A DNA stretch of 64,000 nt from positions 124,001 to 188,000 of the forward strand of contig MU858090.1 in the NCBI GenBank assembly GCA_033297075.1, in the 5' to 3' direction. The notes beneath the pieces were generated by a model. It saw only the letters and a list, made by a program, of their open reading frames with translations. It ran no database searches and was not told the origin of the DNA. Shown here one piece after another: positions 1-12,500 of this stretch. This DNA is from Rhypophila decipiens. Its lineage: Eukaryota; Ascomycota; Sordariomycetes; Sordariales; Naviculisporaceae. Within the stretch, counting starts at the first letter, position 1. The number at the start of each line of letters is the position of its first letter. Made by a program: the position numbers and the translations under genes.

Positions 1-1385
1 CGTCCTCGCCATTATCAGCCATCTGACCCACGACGGTGCATCGCATGGTAAATATCGAGGCTCCCCCTGATAGCTCCTTGTCGGATATGCTCCACTCGAG
101 GAACCTATCCCCAGGGTTATAGGTCGCGTCGCCTCGACTCGTCCTTATCTCCGACAGGTTCCTCACATCCTGAGGCAACGGCACAGTCACCGTCAATTCC
201 TGCAATAACGGCGAAGCTGCAGTGCCCGAGTGTGTTGCCCCTCCCATGGCACCAATCCCTCTACCAATCCCTCCACCACCGCCTCCGCCAGTAAGCCGCC
301 CGGAGCTCGAGCTTCCGCCCGAAGCCGCACCAAAGAATGCTCGGTTGACTGTCAGTCGCACTTCAAAGTCAGCCCCCGAGGGACCTAAACAGGTATTGAC
401 CTCCAACGTGACAGGCAGCTTCAGGCTCTTGGCTGTCAAATTCAGGTCACCGCTCTCAAAATGGGGCAACAAATCCACCTCGTAACCTGCCAATGTGAAC
501 CTTCCGTCAGGCGGTACAAAGCTCAGCACGCCAGGTTGCTCGCTCCATTTAGCCAGCCTGACGCATGGATGAAAGACGGGAAGCTCGATCAGATCCCTCA
601 GATTATGCTTCCCAGATGGGCCAGTCAAGGTAACAACTATGTCGGGTACGCCGGAGACTTTGCAGGTGAATGCGATGGTGCCATTGGCGAATGCCGATAT
701 GGGTCTGCCAGAAGGCGCGAGGGTAACTTTTAACGTCTCGATGACGTCGGCGTAGAGCTCGTTGGAGGTATGTCGAACATTTGCGCGTCGCCAGGGCAGT
801 GCTGGACCGGTGTGTAATGGAGACTGTGTCAAGGCCGGCACAGAGGCACCTGCGAAGTTGGGCTTACTGTTGTCCGTGGTCAGATCAACTCGGAAGGAAA
901 GGCATGGGTTGTGGTTATGCGTACGTGGGCAAGTTCAAGTTCCCTAGCAGTTTGCCCATGAAACCCTCGACCTCTACCAAATCGCGCAGGGCATTCGGCT
1001 CTGTAACGTTGACGATGCCGGCATCGCACATCTCGGTGAGAAGTTGGAGGATGACATCATAGCTGGACTCGATCTTTTGGGCGATCAAGGGTGCGCCGAG
1101 GAAGTCCTCGAATACGTCGACGACGCGATGGAGGAACTCGATCACTAGGAGGGGCTCGATTTCGGTCGAGCTGGTTACTATAAACAGGAGGTTTCCATGA
1201 CTGAGACTGAAGACGAGTGTGGGCGGGTTGGTGTTGGGAAGGTAGATGAGGGGCGGACGAGGCGCGGGTCGTTCGAGGTAGAGGGGTAGGAGGTGGTTTG
1301 CTGATATCGGGCGGCCTGTGTAGACGTGCGTGAGGATGAGGCTGTTGTGCTCGTCGTATATGTGTAGCGCCTCGATGAGACCCAT
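1..1385 (-). CDS. AP-3 adaptor complex subunit mu (partial, 3' end beyond window)
   Basis: This is the medium (mu) chain of the AP-3 clathrin-adaptor-like complex, which sorts cargo from Golgi or endosome to the vacuole. Exon 1 (1385-925) encodes a longin-like N-terminal domain that starts MGLIEALHIYDEHNSLIL and contains the VVDVFEDFLG segment typical of mu chains. A 58-nt intron follows (924-867, GTACGC...CAG). Exon 2 runs from 866 off the left edge and encodes a mu-homology domain, with the ANVRHTSNELYADVIE start and an LPVFHPCVRL strand. A glycine/serine-rich loop of about 35 residues (around 330-230) interrupts this domain. The frame stays open to base 1, so the stop lies outside. Assignment to mu3 rather than mu1/mu2 rests on overall pattern. 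The gene diverges from the small gene at 1705. Confidence 0.88.
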
Positions 1386-1704
1386 GGCTTCGACCGTTGG
1401 TCGCCCTCAAGGTAGGCGGTTTTGAATTTGAGGGCTTGCTACTGAGCAGGAGTGAAGATGGGAGAATGCGATGCCCTGACGCAATTCAACAGTGGGACCT
1501 GCAGCTCGAGCTACCGGGCGGCCGGGGGAGAAAAGGTGGGGCAGCCAGTTGACGGTGCCTAAATCTGGGGTTGGGATTTTGGCGGTGAAGTCTGGCAGTA
1601 ACTTTGCCGCGTTACGTCCAGCCCCTGAACACTCGATTCCACATCGCGACTATCTACTACATCTCATCAACAACCTTCGTTCACTCTCATAAACAGCCGA
1701 TAAA
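1386..1704. other. Divergent intergenic region
   Basis: This stretch of about 320 bases separates the AP-3 mu start from the start at 1705, so it must hold both promoters. No convincing TATA box or repeat is visible. The last 60 bases before 1705 are CT-rich, as is common just upstream of fungal start codons. Confidence 0.5.
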
Positions 1705-2058
1705 ATGGCCGGGGATAATATTCCTCCTGTCCAGGTTCTGGACAAGCCGGAGGACCTGAAGAAACTGCTCAAGGAGGACCGTGGAGATGACTGTCTTGGG
1801 TGCAAGATCATTGGTGAGCTCAATTTCCAATTTCCAATACCTGATGAGTCTGATGCTGACTGTTCGAATCGAATAGGCTCTGGAGCGTTCTTCGGTCTGG
1901 CTGGTTACACTTACTGGTCCGGGCAGAACCAACTCACTCTCCAACAAAAAAATATCCTTGCAAGCGGATCCAGGTTCGGCATGAGGAGTCGGCGATTAGG
2001 AATCACGGGAATCTCGCTTGCCCTGGCTTGGTTAGGAGCCTGGAGGGCCTTCCATTGA
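1705..2058 (+). CDS. DMAC1/Dmo2-like small mitochondrial protein
   Basis: A 96-residue protein made from two exons, 1705-1813 and 1877-2058. The 63-nt intron (GTGAGC...TGCTGAC...ATAG) is a multiple of three and in frame, so an unspliced reading would wrongly give 117 residues. The core DCLGCKIIGSGAFFGLAGYT carries a CxxC pair followed by a hydrophobic glycine-rich helix, and a second hydrophobic segment (GISLALAWLGAW) lies near the C-terminus. This matches the DUF4536 family, which includes human DMAC1 (respiratory complex I assembly) and yeast Dmo2. Two membrane passes and a mitochondrial inner-membrane role are inferred from the family. The exact function in filamentous fungi is not shown by the sequence. 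Confidence 0.75.
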   Translation: MAGDNIPPVQVLDKPEDLKKLLKEDRGDDCLGCKIIGELNFQFPIPDESDADCSNRIGSGAFFGLAGYTYWSGQNQLTLQQKNILASGSRFGMRSRRLGITGISLALAWLGAWRAFH

Positions 2059-4895
2059 TGAATGCGGGCGATGCCTACGAGGCGCGAGCCTATTTCGACA
2101 TCAAACCCGGTTTCGAGCGATGGCATCAAGACGGCGAATCACCACTCAAATCTCGTTATTTGGAGCTTCATTGGGAGTGTATCAGCAGCCTCCGAGAGAG
2201 TGCGGAGGACGATAAGCCGAGTAATTCACCAAGAGTCGCTTCTGGCATTCCTTTGTGCGCCCTAAGACTGCACCCGCCGTCGAACAGGCCATATGTGCAG
2301 GGCTGGCTGTGGCTTTAGTGAGGGGAGTTGCAATGTAAATATCTGTACGTTTAGTTGCTTGTGAATAATACCCGGGAACAGCCGTCCTATGCGATAAATC
2401 TATCCGTAGATCATCACATTGCATCCAGATTAACTGACGTGAAAACATGACTGGTGATCAGGCTCTCTAGCCTCAGGTAGTTTCATGGGGTCCATTGCAA
2501 TCTAGCCCAGAGACTTCAAAATGGCGCTTGTTCTATTCAACCATAAATATTGATTCCATCAAACTATATCAATAAGTGATATACGAAAATCAAAGGTCGG
2601 ACACTCTGAGGGCATATTGAGGCTCTTTCACAGGAATATATGCCAAGCCTCACACGACGCCGCCACTGAGCAACGAAGCTAGTGCGGAAGCGAAACGTCC
2701 CGTTCGGACAAAAAAGTGACAGGGATCCACCAAAATTACCCCTTTTTCCGGGTCGAGTTTCATCATCACTTGGCTCACTGTTGGCTGTCCCAGCAAACGG
2801 GTAGCGCCGGTAGATAAGCGGAGCCAAAATGCTTGACTTCGACAAACAACATCCAAGACTCTACATTGACGCTTGTTCCATATAAAGCACCTCAGTTTGC
2901 AAAACGATGTCCACTATTATGCCAAATATCAGAATCCATCCCGGACACTCCGTGGCCTCTCATCAATCATCATCCTGAACTGGTTTGGGCAAGCACTTGG
3001 TCAAGTGCCATTTCCGAAAAAGGTAATTCGTTTAAAAATACACGACCGACGGAAATAGCACCGCGCTAACCCGTAGACCCGTCCTCTCCTCCGCCGAACT
3101 GTCAGTGCCAGGCCACCGCGGATTCTACTTTGCCCTTGAGAATATACTCAGCCCGGCCGCTCAGGGTTGTACCAGTAGGCACAATGGCGGCCGACAGACA
3201 CATCTCGGAATTGATGGAGCTTCAGTGTAAAGGGACCCATTGATAGAAGGTGCGGGGAAAGGATCACTCTCCTCACTTTCAACACATCGGTGTCACCATG
3301 TCAGATGTCCTTCTTGCAGCTGCCCACTTTTGAAGATACCCTAGCATTTGCTGTCATTTGGTAGATTGTGTGGATGTATGTGCCAGAAAGAAGATGCCTT
3401 CAGACACGGATAGTCGGAATAACAAAGGGACCAACACCAACCAACTGCTGTCGCTGACAAGGAGGGGAAACCTCTCGAGAATGTTAAGCTAATCACGAGT
3501 TTGAGGGTCTCGCTAGAATTAGGCGCGGTTTGCTGTTCTGCAAGAGCAATATGCCCTAATCTATCCCGTCCCAAAGTCCCCACTTCCCATTCCAACAAAG
3601 TTGGGAAAACGAGCTATCGTTCCTGCCCGGTACGGTTAAAGTTCTGCAATGACACGATAACCTCGGATTCGTCCCTTTGTCATTACCTTTCTTGGTGGCT
3701 GGGCCTAGACCAAAATCTCTAGACTGTCGTTCGATATCACAGTTGATAGATGCCACCCAATGGTGAACATCGTGACTCCTACGGCAGGAGCACCCCAGAG
3801 GTTAGGATAACCAAGGTGCCAAGATAGAAGCTACCCCCCACAAATAAGTCCCCTTTCAGCTAGGCTCAAAGCTACCCCGGACGGCAGGAACAAGCGGGAG
3901 AAGCAAGCAAGAAGAACACATGGAACGGCTTGCATCAGCCAGTTGGAAACGGCAACGGTCAACATCTGGCACCGTCGAATCTCTTGTCATCACTCGTACT
4001 CCTGCTCCCTCGTCCACACACGCACCCTCCACCCGCAATAAACCATGCCTGTTTTGGGACACATCACAGTTCTATCGGACCGAGAAGGTTGCTCGGGACC
4101 GTGGAATTTGCATGGGCTTCATCAAATCTTCAGCTATTGTGCCTCTGAGCAGCACATCCTCCCTTTTCCAACACCTCATTGACCAATGAGCTCCCCAGAC
4201 ACACCCTCGCGATTCGACGTGCCCCCAAGCACCGGCGTCAAACAGACCTCTAGCTTTCTCGATCCCTCTCGTTTTCGACATGGCAAACATAGGGAGATTC
4301 AAGCCACCACGCCGAAATCTTGGTCGCACATGGCGCCACCTTTGACGATGCGGTCCGCAAACCCGACTGTGCCTCTTGTCCTCATGATGGTTCAGCTTTA
4401 TTGCCGTCGTTGACCAGCGCGACTCGTACGGGAATATCAGCAGAAGAGCCACCCGCGGCGAATCAAGGTGAGCTGATCAGACACCCCCGCTAACATTTCC
4501 CCGCGCTTCATGTGTGTATGGTCGTTCTCGTTCTCGTTTCCCGCCTCCCATGTCCCGCCTGCCCGCTCAATGTTTTGACGGAGGGATGGTCGAGCTGGGT
4601 CGAGCTTCTTCCTTGCTTGGGTGGTATCAAGATGATCCATGATACGTACCGGACTCGATGCCGGTCGACGCTCGAGTGTCACTGCTTGCCTAAGACGGGA
4701 CCCTGCCTGTATCTAGCTACCTTGGGCGGACCAAGTCCACGCCCCTCAAGGATATTTGGATAGATTCTATATATATCCCCTTCAGAGACCTCTCTTCTGG
4801 TGCCTCTTGACTTCTTTGAGTCTTTTCTCAGATCCGCCTGGACAGGCTCTCGGATTACATTTGTTCTCTCCTTAAACGACATTCGGAAATCTACG
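2059..4895. other. Intergenic region, 2.8 kb, no recognised gene
   Basis: Only short ORFs on both strands are present; the longest is 126 codons at 4452-4072 on the minus strand. None has a recognisable domain or a plausible set of splice sites. The left part should hold the 3' UTR of the DMAC1-like gene. The right 600 bases should hold the promoter of the transporter at 4896. No repeat or tRNA is visible. Confidence 0.5.
4768..4775 (+). promoter_or_regulatory. TATA-like element of the sugar transporter
   Basis: TATATATA lies 121 bases before the transporter ATG at 4896, at a spacing usual for fungal TATA promoters. It is called on position and sequence only. Confidence 0.45.
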
Positions 4896-6641
4896 ATGGG
4901 CAAAGAAACCTTTGAACTGGCCGGCCGTGACTGGCCCAAGGTCACTTGGTGGAAGCAGAGAAACATGCGCACCCTTTACCTGACCTTGTGGGCTGCTCTT
5001 CTCACATCTGCGACTAACGGTGAGAACCAAAATCTGTGCTTTGGCTAGCAAATTACCTCGACTGACTCTTCTATAGGATACGATGGCTCTCTTATGAACG
5101 GTCTTGAATCTATAACCGCTTGGAACGAGAGTACGTTACCATTGATGCACTGGGGAAGCCATGCTAACGTATATGTCTGCTACTCCAGACTTCAATCACC
5201 CCAGCGGCCAGATCCTGGGTCTCATCGCTGCCTCAATGTCGATCGGATCATTACTTGCCATCCCCATCGTCCCATATACTGCTGATCTCCTTGGCCGTCG
5301 AACTGGTGTTGTAATTGGCTGCACCATCATGATTGCTGGTGTTGCCCTGATTTGTATTGGTTTCCATGTTGCCCTGTTCATTATCGGCCGTCTCATTCTG
5401 GGTTTTGGTATTGCTATCGCACATGTAAGTGCCCGTCAGCCTGACCAACTCGTTACACTCAGACTAACCGAGCATCACTTGGTCAGGGTTCTGCGCCGCT
5501 ACTGATTGCCGAACTCGTGCACCCTCAACACAGGGCGGTTTACAGCACAATTTACAACACTCTCTGGTATTTGGGTTCCCTAGTTGGGTCCTGGGTTGCC
5601 TTTGGAACCCACCAGCTTGGCGGCCAGTGGTCGTGGCGTGTTCCTTGTCTTCTTCAAGCTCTTCCCTCGCTGGTCCAGATTGCCTTTATCTGGACCGTCC
5701 CAGAGTCTCCACGTTGGCTCATTTCCAAGGGCAACCACGCCAAGGCCAAAACGATCTTGGCTTATGCTCACGCCGAGGGAAACGAACAAGATGAGCTTGT
5801 CGAGGTCGAATTCCATGAGATTCAGCAGACCATTGCTTTGGAGCAAGAGTATGAGAAGTCGGCCTGGAGCGAGCTCTGGGCTACCAAAGGCAACCGCCAC
5901 CGCCTCATCATTCTTGTCTCCATTGGTTTCTTCTCGCAGTGGTCTGGTAACGGCATTGTGTCCTACTTTTTGCCCAAGGTTTTGGAGCTGATTGACATCC
6001 GAGACCCCACCGAACAACTCAAGATCAACGGTTACCTCTCTGTCGTTCAACTCGTCTCAGCTGTCACAACCTGCTTCTTTGTCGACAAGATTGGCCGCCG
6101 CCCTCTCTTCCTCGCCTCCTGCGTTGGTATGCTGGGCACCTTTATCTCGACCACCATTGCTCTGGCCCGGTTTGATGCTTCGCCCAACAGCAACGCAGCC
6201 AACGCCGTCCTTGTGTTCATCTTTTTGTACTACGTCATGTACAACCTTGGCTTCTGCGGTCTCCTCGTCTCATACTCGACCGAAATCCTCCCATACCGTA
6301 TCCGCGCCAAGGGCATCACGGTCATGTTCTTCTGCGTCGACCTCAGCCTGTGGTTCAACCAGTACGTCAATCCCATTGGTCTCCAGGATATCAAGTGGAA
6401 GTACTATCTCGTGTATTGCGTCTGGCTGGCCTTTGAGCTTCTGGTTGTGTGGAAGTACTATATCGAGACCAAGAACACGGCGCTGGAGGAGATTTGCAAG
6501 TTCTTTGATGGTGATGCTGCGCTCATTGGTGGCCATGCCGCCACGGCCAAGGCTCGTCATTTGACGGGTGAAGACGACGCAGACGTTCCTGCTGCAGGGG
6601 ATGAGAAGACGGCACCGACTGAGACAACCACAACGGCTTGA
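4896..6641 (+). CDS. MFS sugar transporter (lactose permease/hexose transporter type)
   Basis: A 522-residue plasma-membrane sugar porter of the major facilitator superfamily. Exons are 4896-5019, 5077-5130, 5189-5424 and 5487-6641, with introns of 57, 58 and 62 nt that all have consensus donors and CTGAC or CTAAC branch sites. Family signatures are visible: NGYDGSLMNG in helix 1, DLLGRRTG after helix 2, GRLILGFGI, PESPRWLISKG in the central loop, DKIGRRPLF in the second half, and a C-terminal ETKNTALEEI that replaces the usual PETKG. The SQWSGNGIVSYF segment is the form seen in fungal lactose/cellobiose permease-like members rather than glucose-type HXTs. Proton symport of a mono- or disaccharide is inferred and the substrate is unknown. 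Its nearest coding neighbour is a GH6 cellulase 1.6 kb away, which fits sugar uptake after cellulose breakdown but is not proof. Confidence 0.9.
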
Positions 6642-7664
6642 GAAATTGTTACGTATGATTGGAGGTTTGGGAAATTCCCGACTCCTGTTTCCAGTTTCTA
6701 GGATAACTTCCGATTCGAAATTGAATTATGTGCACCTGATAAGGGGTCTTTCCATGTTATTTACAGTCCAGCTTTTGGGAAGTTACTATTGTGTGTCCTT
6801 GTTGACAATACACTCATAGATAAACCTGCGGACGCTCTGCAGATAATAGTAGAGGGTCATATGCAGAAGTCATACATGAAACCGACATCTCTGGCTGCTT
6901 CATGATAGAGCTGTGGACCTCAGCGAGAAGTGTGATTGCATTTATCACACCGGTATCTGTGATCCGAACATTGTTTGACGTTTTATTGTAGCCTTTGCCG
7001 TTCCTTCCTTGAAGTTTCCCATCCGAGCTCGAGCACCTGCCACTTTTGCGAGGAGGGCGTCATCAAGATCCAAGCAACTCCACACCGGTTACTCGCCGCT
7101 CCTGATTTCAGACTGAACTCTTAGGAATCTACGGCACTTCAACTGGATCGTTTCTTCTGCCCTGTCTTAATCGTAGCTTCATCCCATCCCCAACACCAAC
7201 TTTTGCTTCACTCTCACTCTTATCACCACCGGCACCAACACTCCCAATCTGCCAGTTGCAGAAAATACACTTCGCTTTTCATACATGCACTCGCTTCAAA
7301 ACGCTTCCCAAAATTCATCACACAAGAGCCAAGCCTGAGTTCATCAATTCCTTGAGGCCGCATTCGACAAGCACAATCACCGGCCGCTTTCCATCACTGA
7401 GGAGACAACATGTCGACAATACACAGGAATGAATACAGCAGTAAGTATTTTGAGTTTGGCTGTCTCGTGATTCTTTTGCAGACCGGTCACTGACTCTCCA
7501 AGTGCCGAGCGTTAGTAGAGGTAGTCTCGTCTGTGTCCACAAAATCTCGCGAGTCATGCAAGCGTTGCCCTTGCAGCAACTCCACCACGAGAAAAACCTT
7601 GATAAGGACGTTTTCCGATCTGCAAACTCAACAAACCATCGGAAGCCATCCCGGCTCTCTTCAA
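6642..7664. other. Intergenic region before tRNA-Glu
   Basis: This holds the 3' UTR of the transporter and then about 800 bases with no recognisable coding exon. The 7140-7320 part is CT-rich and looks like fungal promoter or leader sequence, but no gene with a credible ATG follows it on the plus strand. A 127-codon minus-strand ORF at 7701-7318 overlaps the tRNA and has no recognisable features. Confidence 0.4.
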
Positions 7665-7748
7665 TCGGGTATGGTGTAGCGGTAACATCGGTGACTCTCA
7701 TCCATATGGGTATCTCACCAGCCCGGGGTTCGACTCCCCGTATCCGAG
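7665..7748 (+). tRNA. tRNA-Glu (anticodon CTC), with 13-nt intron
   Basis: The acceptor stem pairs 7665-7671 with 7741-7747, allowing one G-U. The D arm is GTGT/ACAT with loop AGCGGTA. The anticodon stem GGTGA (7690-7694) pairs with TCACC (7715-7719). The T arm CGGGG-TTCGACT-CCCCG is perfect and carries the B box. The anticodon CTC is at 7697-7699. The 20-nt loop is explained by a 13-nt intron at 7701-7713, between positions 37 and 38, the standard place for a nuclear tRNA intron. A T5 run downstream ends RNA polymerase III transcription. Confidence 0.93.
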
Positions 7749-7752
7749 TTCA

Positions 7753-7757
7753 TTTTT
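7753..7757 (+). terminator. RNA polymerase III terminator of tRNA-Glu
   Basis: A run of five T residues lies five bases after the discriminator base of the tRNA, the normal Pol III stop signal. Confidence 0.8.
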
Positions 7758-8209
7758 GGCTTTTGCTCTGCTAGCGACCGGTCAGTCAGTCCACCTACCT
7801 ACTTGTGAGCGGTGTGGCAAAGAATTTCATTTTTGACTTTAACGCTTTCGTCTTTTGAGAGCGGCACAGATATCTCACACACATTGTTCAACAGATACAA
7901 TTTTCAGCATATCGCTATGGGACTCGGAATCACATCTTTTGCTGCCAATTGTCATTCACTATATACACCAGTCCAACACCAATCCCAAGACAGGATCCAA
8001 CAAAACGAAACGAGAACAAATGATGATGAGGATGATGGTTGATAAGGTGAGATACCTATGTAAGTAAAGATGGTAGGTACAAGGCTATGCTAATGAAGCT
8101 GAACAAGTATGTGCACAATTTTAGGTGTTCCCGATTCCTTTTCTCATCACCCAGTCCCAGCGCGGCCCGACCCCTTTTCTGCTCCATAAAGACAAGAAGC
8201 AAAAATTGC
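7758..8209. other. Short intergenic region
   Basis: This lies between the tRNA terminator and the stop codon of the minus-strand GH6 gene. The right part should be the GH6 3' UTR. Nothing else is recognised. Confidence 0.4.
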
Positions 8210-9431
8210 TTAGAAGGAGGGGTTGGCGTTGTTGATGAGGTCCTCAAAGTAGGCCTGGTGCCACTGGCCGGCCTCGGGAGAGGGCTGGTAGGCATCCGAC
8301 TTGCCGCAGAAGCTGTCGTAGCGGACGGCAGAGCTGTCGCTGGTGCCATCAGACTCACCACCGGGCTTGACCCAGACGAAGGCATCGGCGAGATCGGAGC
8401 CTGTGCTGGAGGTGGGGCGGATACCGAAGCCGGCACCCTTGACGTTGCACCAGTTGCCCCATTCCTCACGGAGACCCTGGACGCCGTTGCGGGCAGTGTC
8501 GATGATGGCGTGGTTGGGCATACCAGCCGACTTGAGGGCAGCGCCGAACTCGGTGACGTAGATCTTCTCGTTCTGGCACTTGTTGTACTTGGCATCAGAG
8601 GCCGAGGCGAACTCGCCGGGGCTCATGTCCCATGAGTTCCAGCCGGCAACGTTGGTGGCAATACCACGGAACTGCTTGGGGCTACCAGCAGCCTTGTAAG
8701 CCTTGGCCAACTCCTGGGCACCGGGCTTGAGGTTAGCATCCCAGCCGAGCCAGCCGCCGTGGCCAGCATCGAGATACATGACGACGTTGGGAAGGTTGAG
8801 CGTCTTGAGCGCATAGGCGACACCGTCGCGGTAACCAGCGGCGCTGTTCTTGCAGGCCTGGACGTCGCTGTTGGTGACCAAGTTGGGGAGCGAATCAGGC
8901 TCAATGACCAAGGCGAAAGCCGTGTTGGGGTTGGCCTTGAGGAGGCTCGCGACGACTGATCACAACACATTAGAGAAGCTCTTTTCTGGGCTCAGGGGCT
9001 CACTAACCGTCAATGTACTGAGTCTTGTACTTGCTGAGCTCGCCGACCTTCAGTTCACCGTTGGAGGCCTTGGCGGCGCAATCACGGCCGGGAAGATCGT
9101 AGATGACGAGACCCAAGATGTGGTCGCAAGGGACACCATCATCAAGGACAGGCTGGAGCTTGTTGATGTTCTCGATGGTGTCGAGCCACAAGAAGGAACC
9201 AATCTTGGCGACCTCCTGGGCCTTCGCAGCAGTGGACTCATCCATGGACGAGAGGGCAGCCTCAATCTCTCCCCTGTAGAAGCTGTTGGCGTGGAGAGTG
9301 TACTTCTTCCAGACGTTGGTGCTGGCATCGAGCTTGACAGCAGAAGAGCAGCCGCCGGCGCGCTTCTGGACAGGAGGAGCCGCAAGGGCGGTGGCGGCAA
9401 GGGCCAACACGGGGAGCTGAGAGAACTTCAT
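8210..9431 (-). CDS. Secreted glycoside hydrolase family 6 cellulase (cellobiohydrolase II type), no CBM
   Basis: A 389-residue secreted GH6 enzyme, which cleaves cellulose by inversion. Exon 1 is 9431-9008 and exon 2 is 8955-8210, separated by a 52-nt intron (GTTAGT...CAG). Residues 1-18 are a signal peptide, and VQKR at 21-24 ends in a Kex2-type KR site. The protein then goes straight into the catalytic domain, with no CBM1 or linker. Key motifs are YDLPGRDCAA (Asp117, equivalent of T. reesei Cel6A Asp175) and VIEPDSLPNLVTN (Asp162, the proton donor, equivalent of Asp221). VKPGGESDGTSD and the NANPSF terminus are also present. Two differences stand out: DLPGRD where DLPDRD is usual, and Ser where the Cel6A motif reads GECDGTSD. 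Whether it acts as exo- or endoglucanase depends on loop lengths that cannot be judged here. Confidence 0.95.
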
Positions 9432-9519
9432 TTTGACTGAGACGACACTGGAATCTGCTGATGAAGGAGTGGTTGTCTAGAATCTCTTCTTCTCAGCATC
9501 CGAGGGAGGGTGGCCGACC

Positions 9520-9525
9520 TTTATA
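9520..9525 (-). promoter_or_regulatory. TATA box of the GH6 gene
   Basis: TATAAA on the minus strand lies 89 bases upstream of the GH6 start codon, a typical core-promoter position. Confidence 0.55.
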
Positions 9526-12500
9526 CCGGGACAGGACCGCCCTCTTGCCTCGAGTCGAACCCGGGACGGGCCCATAGCACCCATGCCCTTGCCATGTCAA
9601 TCCCATGCCGGCTTGCCAACGGTGGCTTGTCTCGCTGCAGGACTGCCCAGCGGCTTCGACTGGACAAAGCGAGCTCTCGCAATAAGGAAGACAGGCCCGT
9701 CGCTAGCGAGAGGTCTCGGTCGTGAGCTTCCGAGGATGACTTGAGCCGCGCCCAGCACTGGCTGCTTGGATATGGGGGGTGGGATATGGAATATGGGGTT
9801 GCGGGGGCCTCGATATTGATTGCCGATGGCCACGACTGGCACGGATATCAGATGCCATGGAGTCTGCCATATCAAGCTCGACCATGCCCGGGCCGATTCC
9901 GGATTGGCTACGGCACACGGCGACAAAAGTGTGGGGAAGGTGGCCAACCCTGGCGGACAATATGGGGTATTATCCCACCTCATGCACGATCCCTCCATTG
10001 CCTCTCCCATCAATGGTGCACCAGCAGAAAGTGGAAAAGGCCCTGTGGTCCCGAGGCACCCTGGGCGCGCAATTTGGAGCCAGGCCACAAGATAGACAGA
10101 TCAGCAAGCGCCCCGCCAGGTTCCCCTTGCAGTTACTATCGTCCAAAGACGGTTTGTGGGGACTCTGGGGAGACACAGCTACCTCACGAGGTCCATCTTC
10201 CTCCATCAGCCGTGTTGGAGAAGCGTGACTACCGCCAAGGTAATATGCGGAGACGGAGGGCGAGCAGGCCGACTTGTACCTGTCCATCGATTTGCGCGCG
10301 CGGCTGGCTCAATGCCGTTCACTGGAGACGGGAGCCATGGCGCCATTAAGGACGCTCCCCTATTGTGGGCACGCTGTTTGGAAAAGAGGAAGAAGGGCCA
10401 TATTCGACGACGGCTTGCCGGCCAAACATCAGCAGCAGCCGGCTTGTTCAGCCGTCATGTTCTGTGCTCAATCATCGTTGCCACTCCCAAGTGCCGACAA
10501 GGGCTCTCCGGGAGTGCCATATGACGGCGGTAATCTGAATATTGGGTTGGTGATGGCAAGCATCTAGAACTGGATGTTGCATATGAGGTCAGTTAGAACA
10601 CCAGAGCGGTTTGTCACGATCCCCTCATTCCCCTCTCTCGACTCCTCACGGCAGCTGCTACTTGGACCTTGGGGAGGTAGGCGAGACTGAAAGTTTTGGG
10701 GTTCTTGGACAATAGACTAATCGGGCTCCCAGACCTCCAACCCTACTTGCGGAATTCAAACAAGCCCCATGGCCACCTGGGCGCTACTATACGGATCCCG
10801 ATGAGGACTGGAGCAATATCGAAACAATTACGAGAGGGTGGTTAGAGGCCTCTCTTTAAGGTTAGTCGGCTCTCTGATCGTCTGTTGTGCTCTCGAAAGG
10901 GTCCATGCCAAGCGGCAGTCGATGGATAAATTGAATTAATGAGCCACCACGTCTGGGGCAGCGGCCATTGGGGCGGCGTGGGCAAAGTGTTGCCTCATCT
11001 GAAACCGAGATGGGTTTCTTCAGGACTTGTGGTTAGACGCGGTGATTTTAATTTGCCAGATTCCCTTTGACCATATATTGGTGCGGCCATTAAAAGCCCG
11101 CGCTACTGTTACCATAATGTATTAGCCGGGGGCGGAAGGCGGCACTCAATTCAAACGTTTATTTGATGTGTCGGGGTCGGGGGTGGAGAGTAGCATTGTC
11201 AGGATGAACCGCAGTTCATATGTCCCGAGCCCAGATCTACGGTTAACCGGTCATTGGGGATTGGTCATATGGTGAAACGGTTTTTCTTGTGTTCCCTTGC
11301 TCTCCTTCCCTTCTTTTCGTCGGATTGTGGAGGGCCTTGCCACTTGGGAATTCACAGACAGACATGATGTTGATTTGTCTTTATTGACTTTTGCACCTAG
11401 GCTTGCAATCTTTTTTGTTTCCCTTTTCAACCCTCCGGGCTTCTATTTGTCAACATTGAGCTCTTTTTTCGATGCTTTGTTCCTTTTGGTCGGTATCGGT
11501 GCATTGGGACATGTTTCTCCGGGTCAGGCATTCTATATAAATATCCATGCCACGATCGCCGGTTCATCAGTTCGCGGCTAAAAGGGGCGCCTCATTCTTT
11601 CCAGTCAGTCACTCTCGGCTCCGGCTGTGCTCACGGTACCTGCCGGCCTGTCTGTCTCTCTGGGAGTCTGGGTACCTGTTTGGCTGATAGACTGATAGGT
11701 AATCTGTTTGTGTTCACCCAGCGCAGTTAGTTGCTACTTGCTGACGTTGAGCGGCGAGCCACGTCGTCATGGTAGTTCCTAGTTGGACTAGAGTCTGGAG
11801 TTTGGGTGGTATACATTATTACATCCATGGATCGTAACATGAACCAAGCCATGGAAATGATTGGAATGTCGTGCTGATGATGAGTTTTACCTGGTAAGCT
11901 CCAGGTTTTGTCTTTATTCTCATGCGTGTTTGTGTTTGTTGTTGTTGTGTTTTGAATTTACTTTGATTTGTTTTCTTTTATATATAACTTGGCAGACGAG
12001 CTTTGTTATATTGTTTTTGGGTCGTCTTTCCCATCTCTTGCAGTTCCGGTCGTTGCTAAAGGGGCAAGAAGCTCCTAGCTTTGAGCTATTTGGTGGATTC
12101 AGTTTACTTGGCGTGGAGTAGTCGTGATATTGATTATTGGAGTAGTGGCTGGGCTGGGTTTGGCCGCTTTGATTTCTGGTCATGGTTGGTGGTTGGTGAG
12201 AGTGAGTATATTGGCTTCTTGGGCGTCACTGAAAGGGCTCCCAAGACTTCAGAATACGTCCTCTTAAGAGACTCCGGACCTTTGGCTCCCAGTCGTTAAG
12301 AAGGGTTGGACCCATAGGTAAGCTTCGAATCTCACATTCATCTAACATCCCTCCATCGGCTCCTAAGCGAGGATTGAGCACGTAACTAGGAACACATGGC
12401 AAGGCGAGGCGAACGGCTTCTCGTGATACATTCATATGGAACATGTTCCTTCGTTCCACGGTCTAGAAGGGAGGCTTATATTGTGTATGACTGCGGACTG

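Noticed and set aside
4072..4452. 126-codon minus-strand ORF
   Set aside because: No recognisable motif, no splice context, and overlapping frames of similar length.
9741..10349. 202-codon plus-strand ORF upstream of GH6
   Set aside because: No domain, unlikely composition (Trp/Cys/Arg-rich), overlaps several other frames and the cellulase promoter region.
11297..11581. 94-codon hydrophobic frame
   Set aside because: It has no ATG (opens at TTG), and its hydrophobicity is explained by the T-rich strand.
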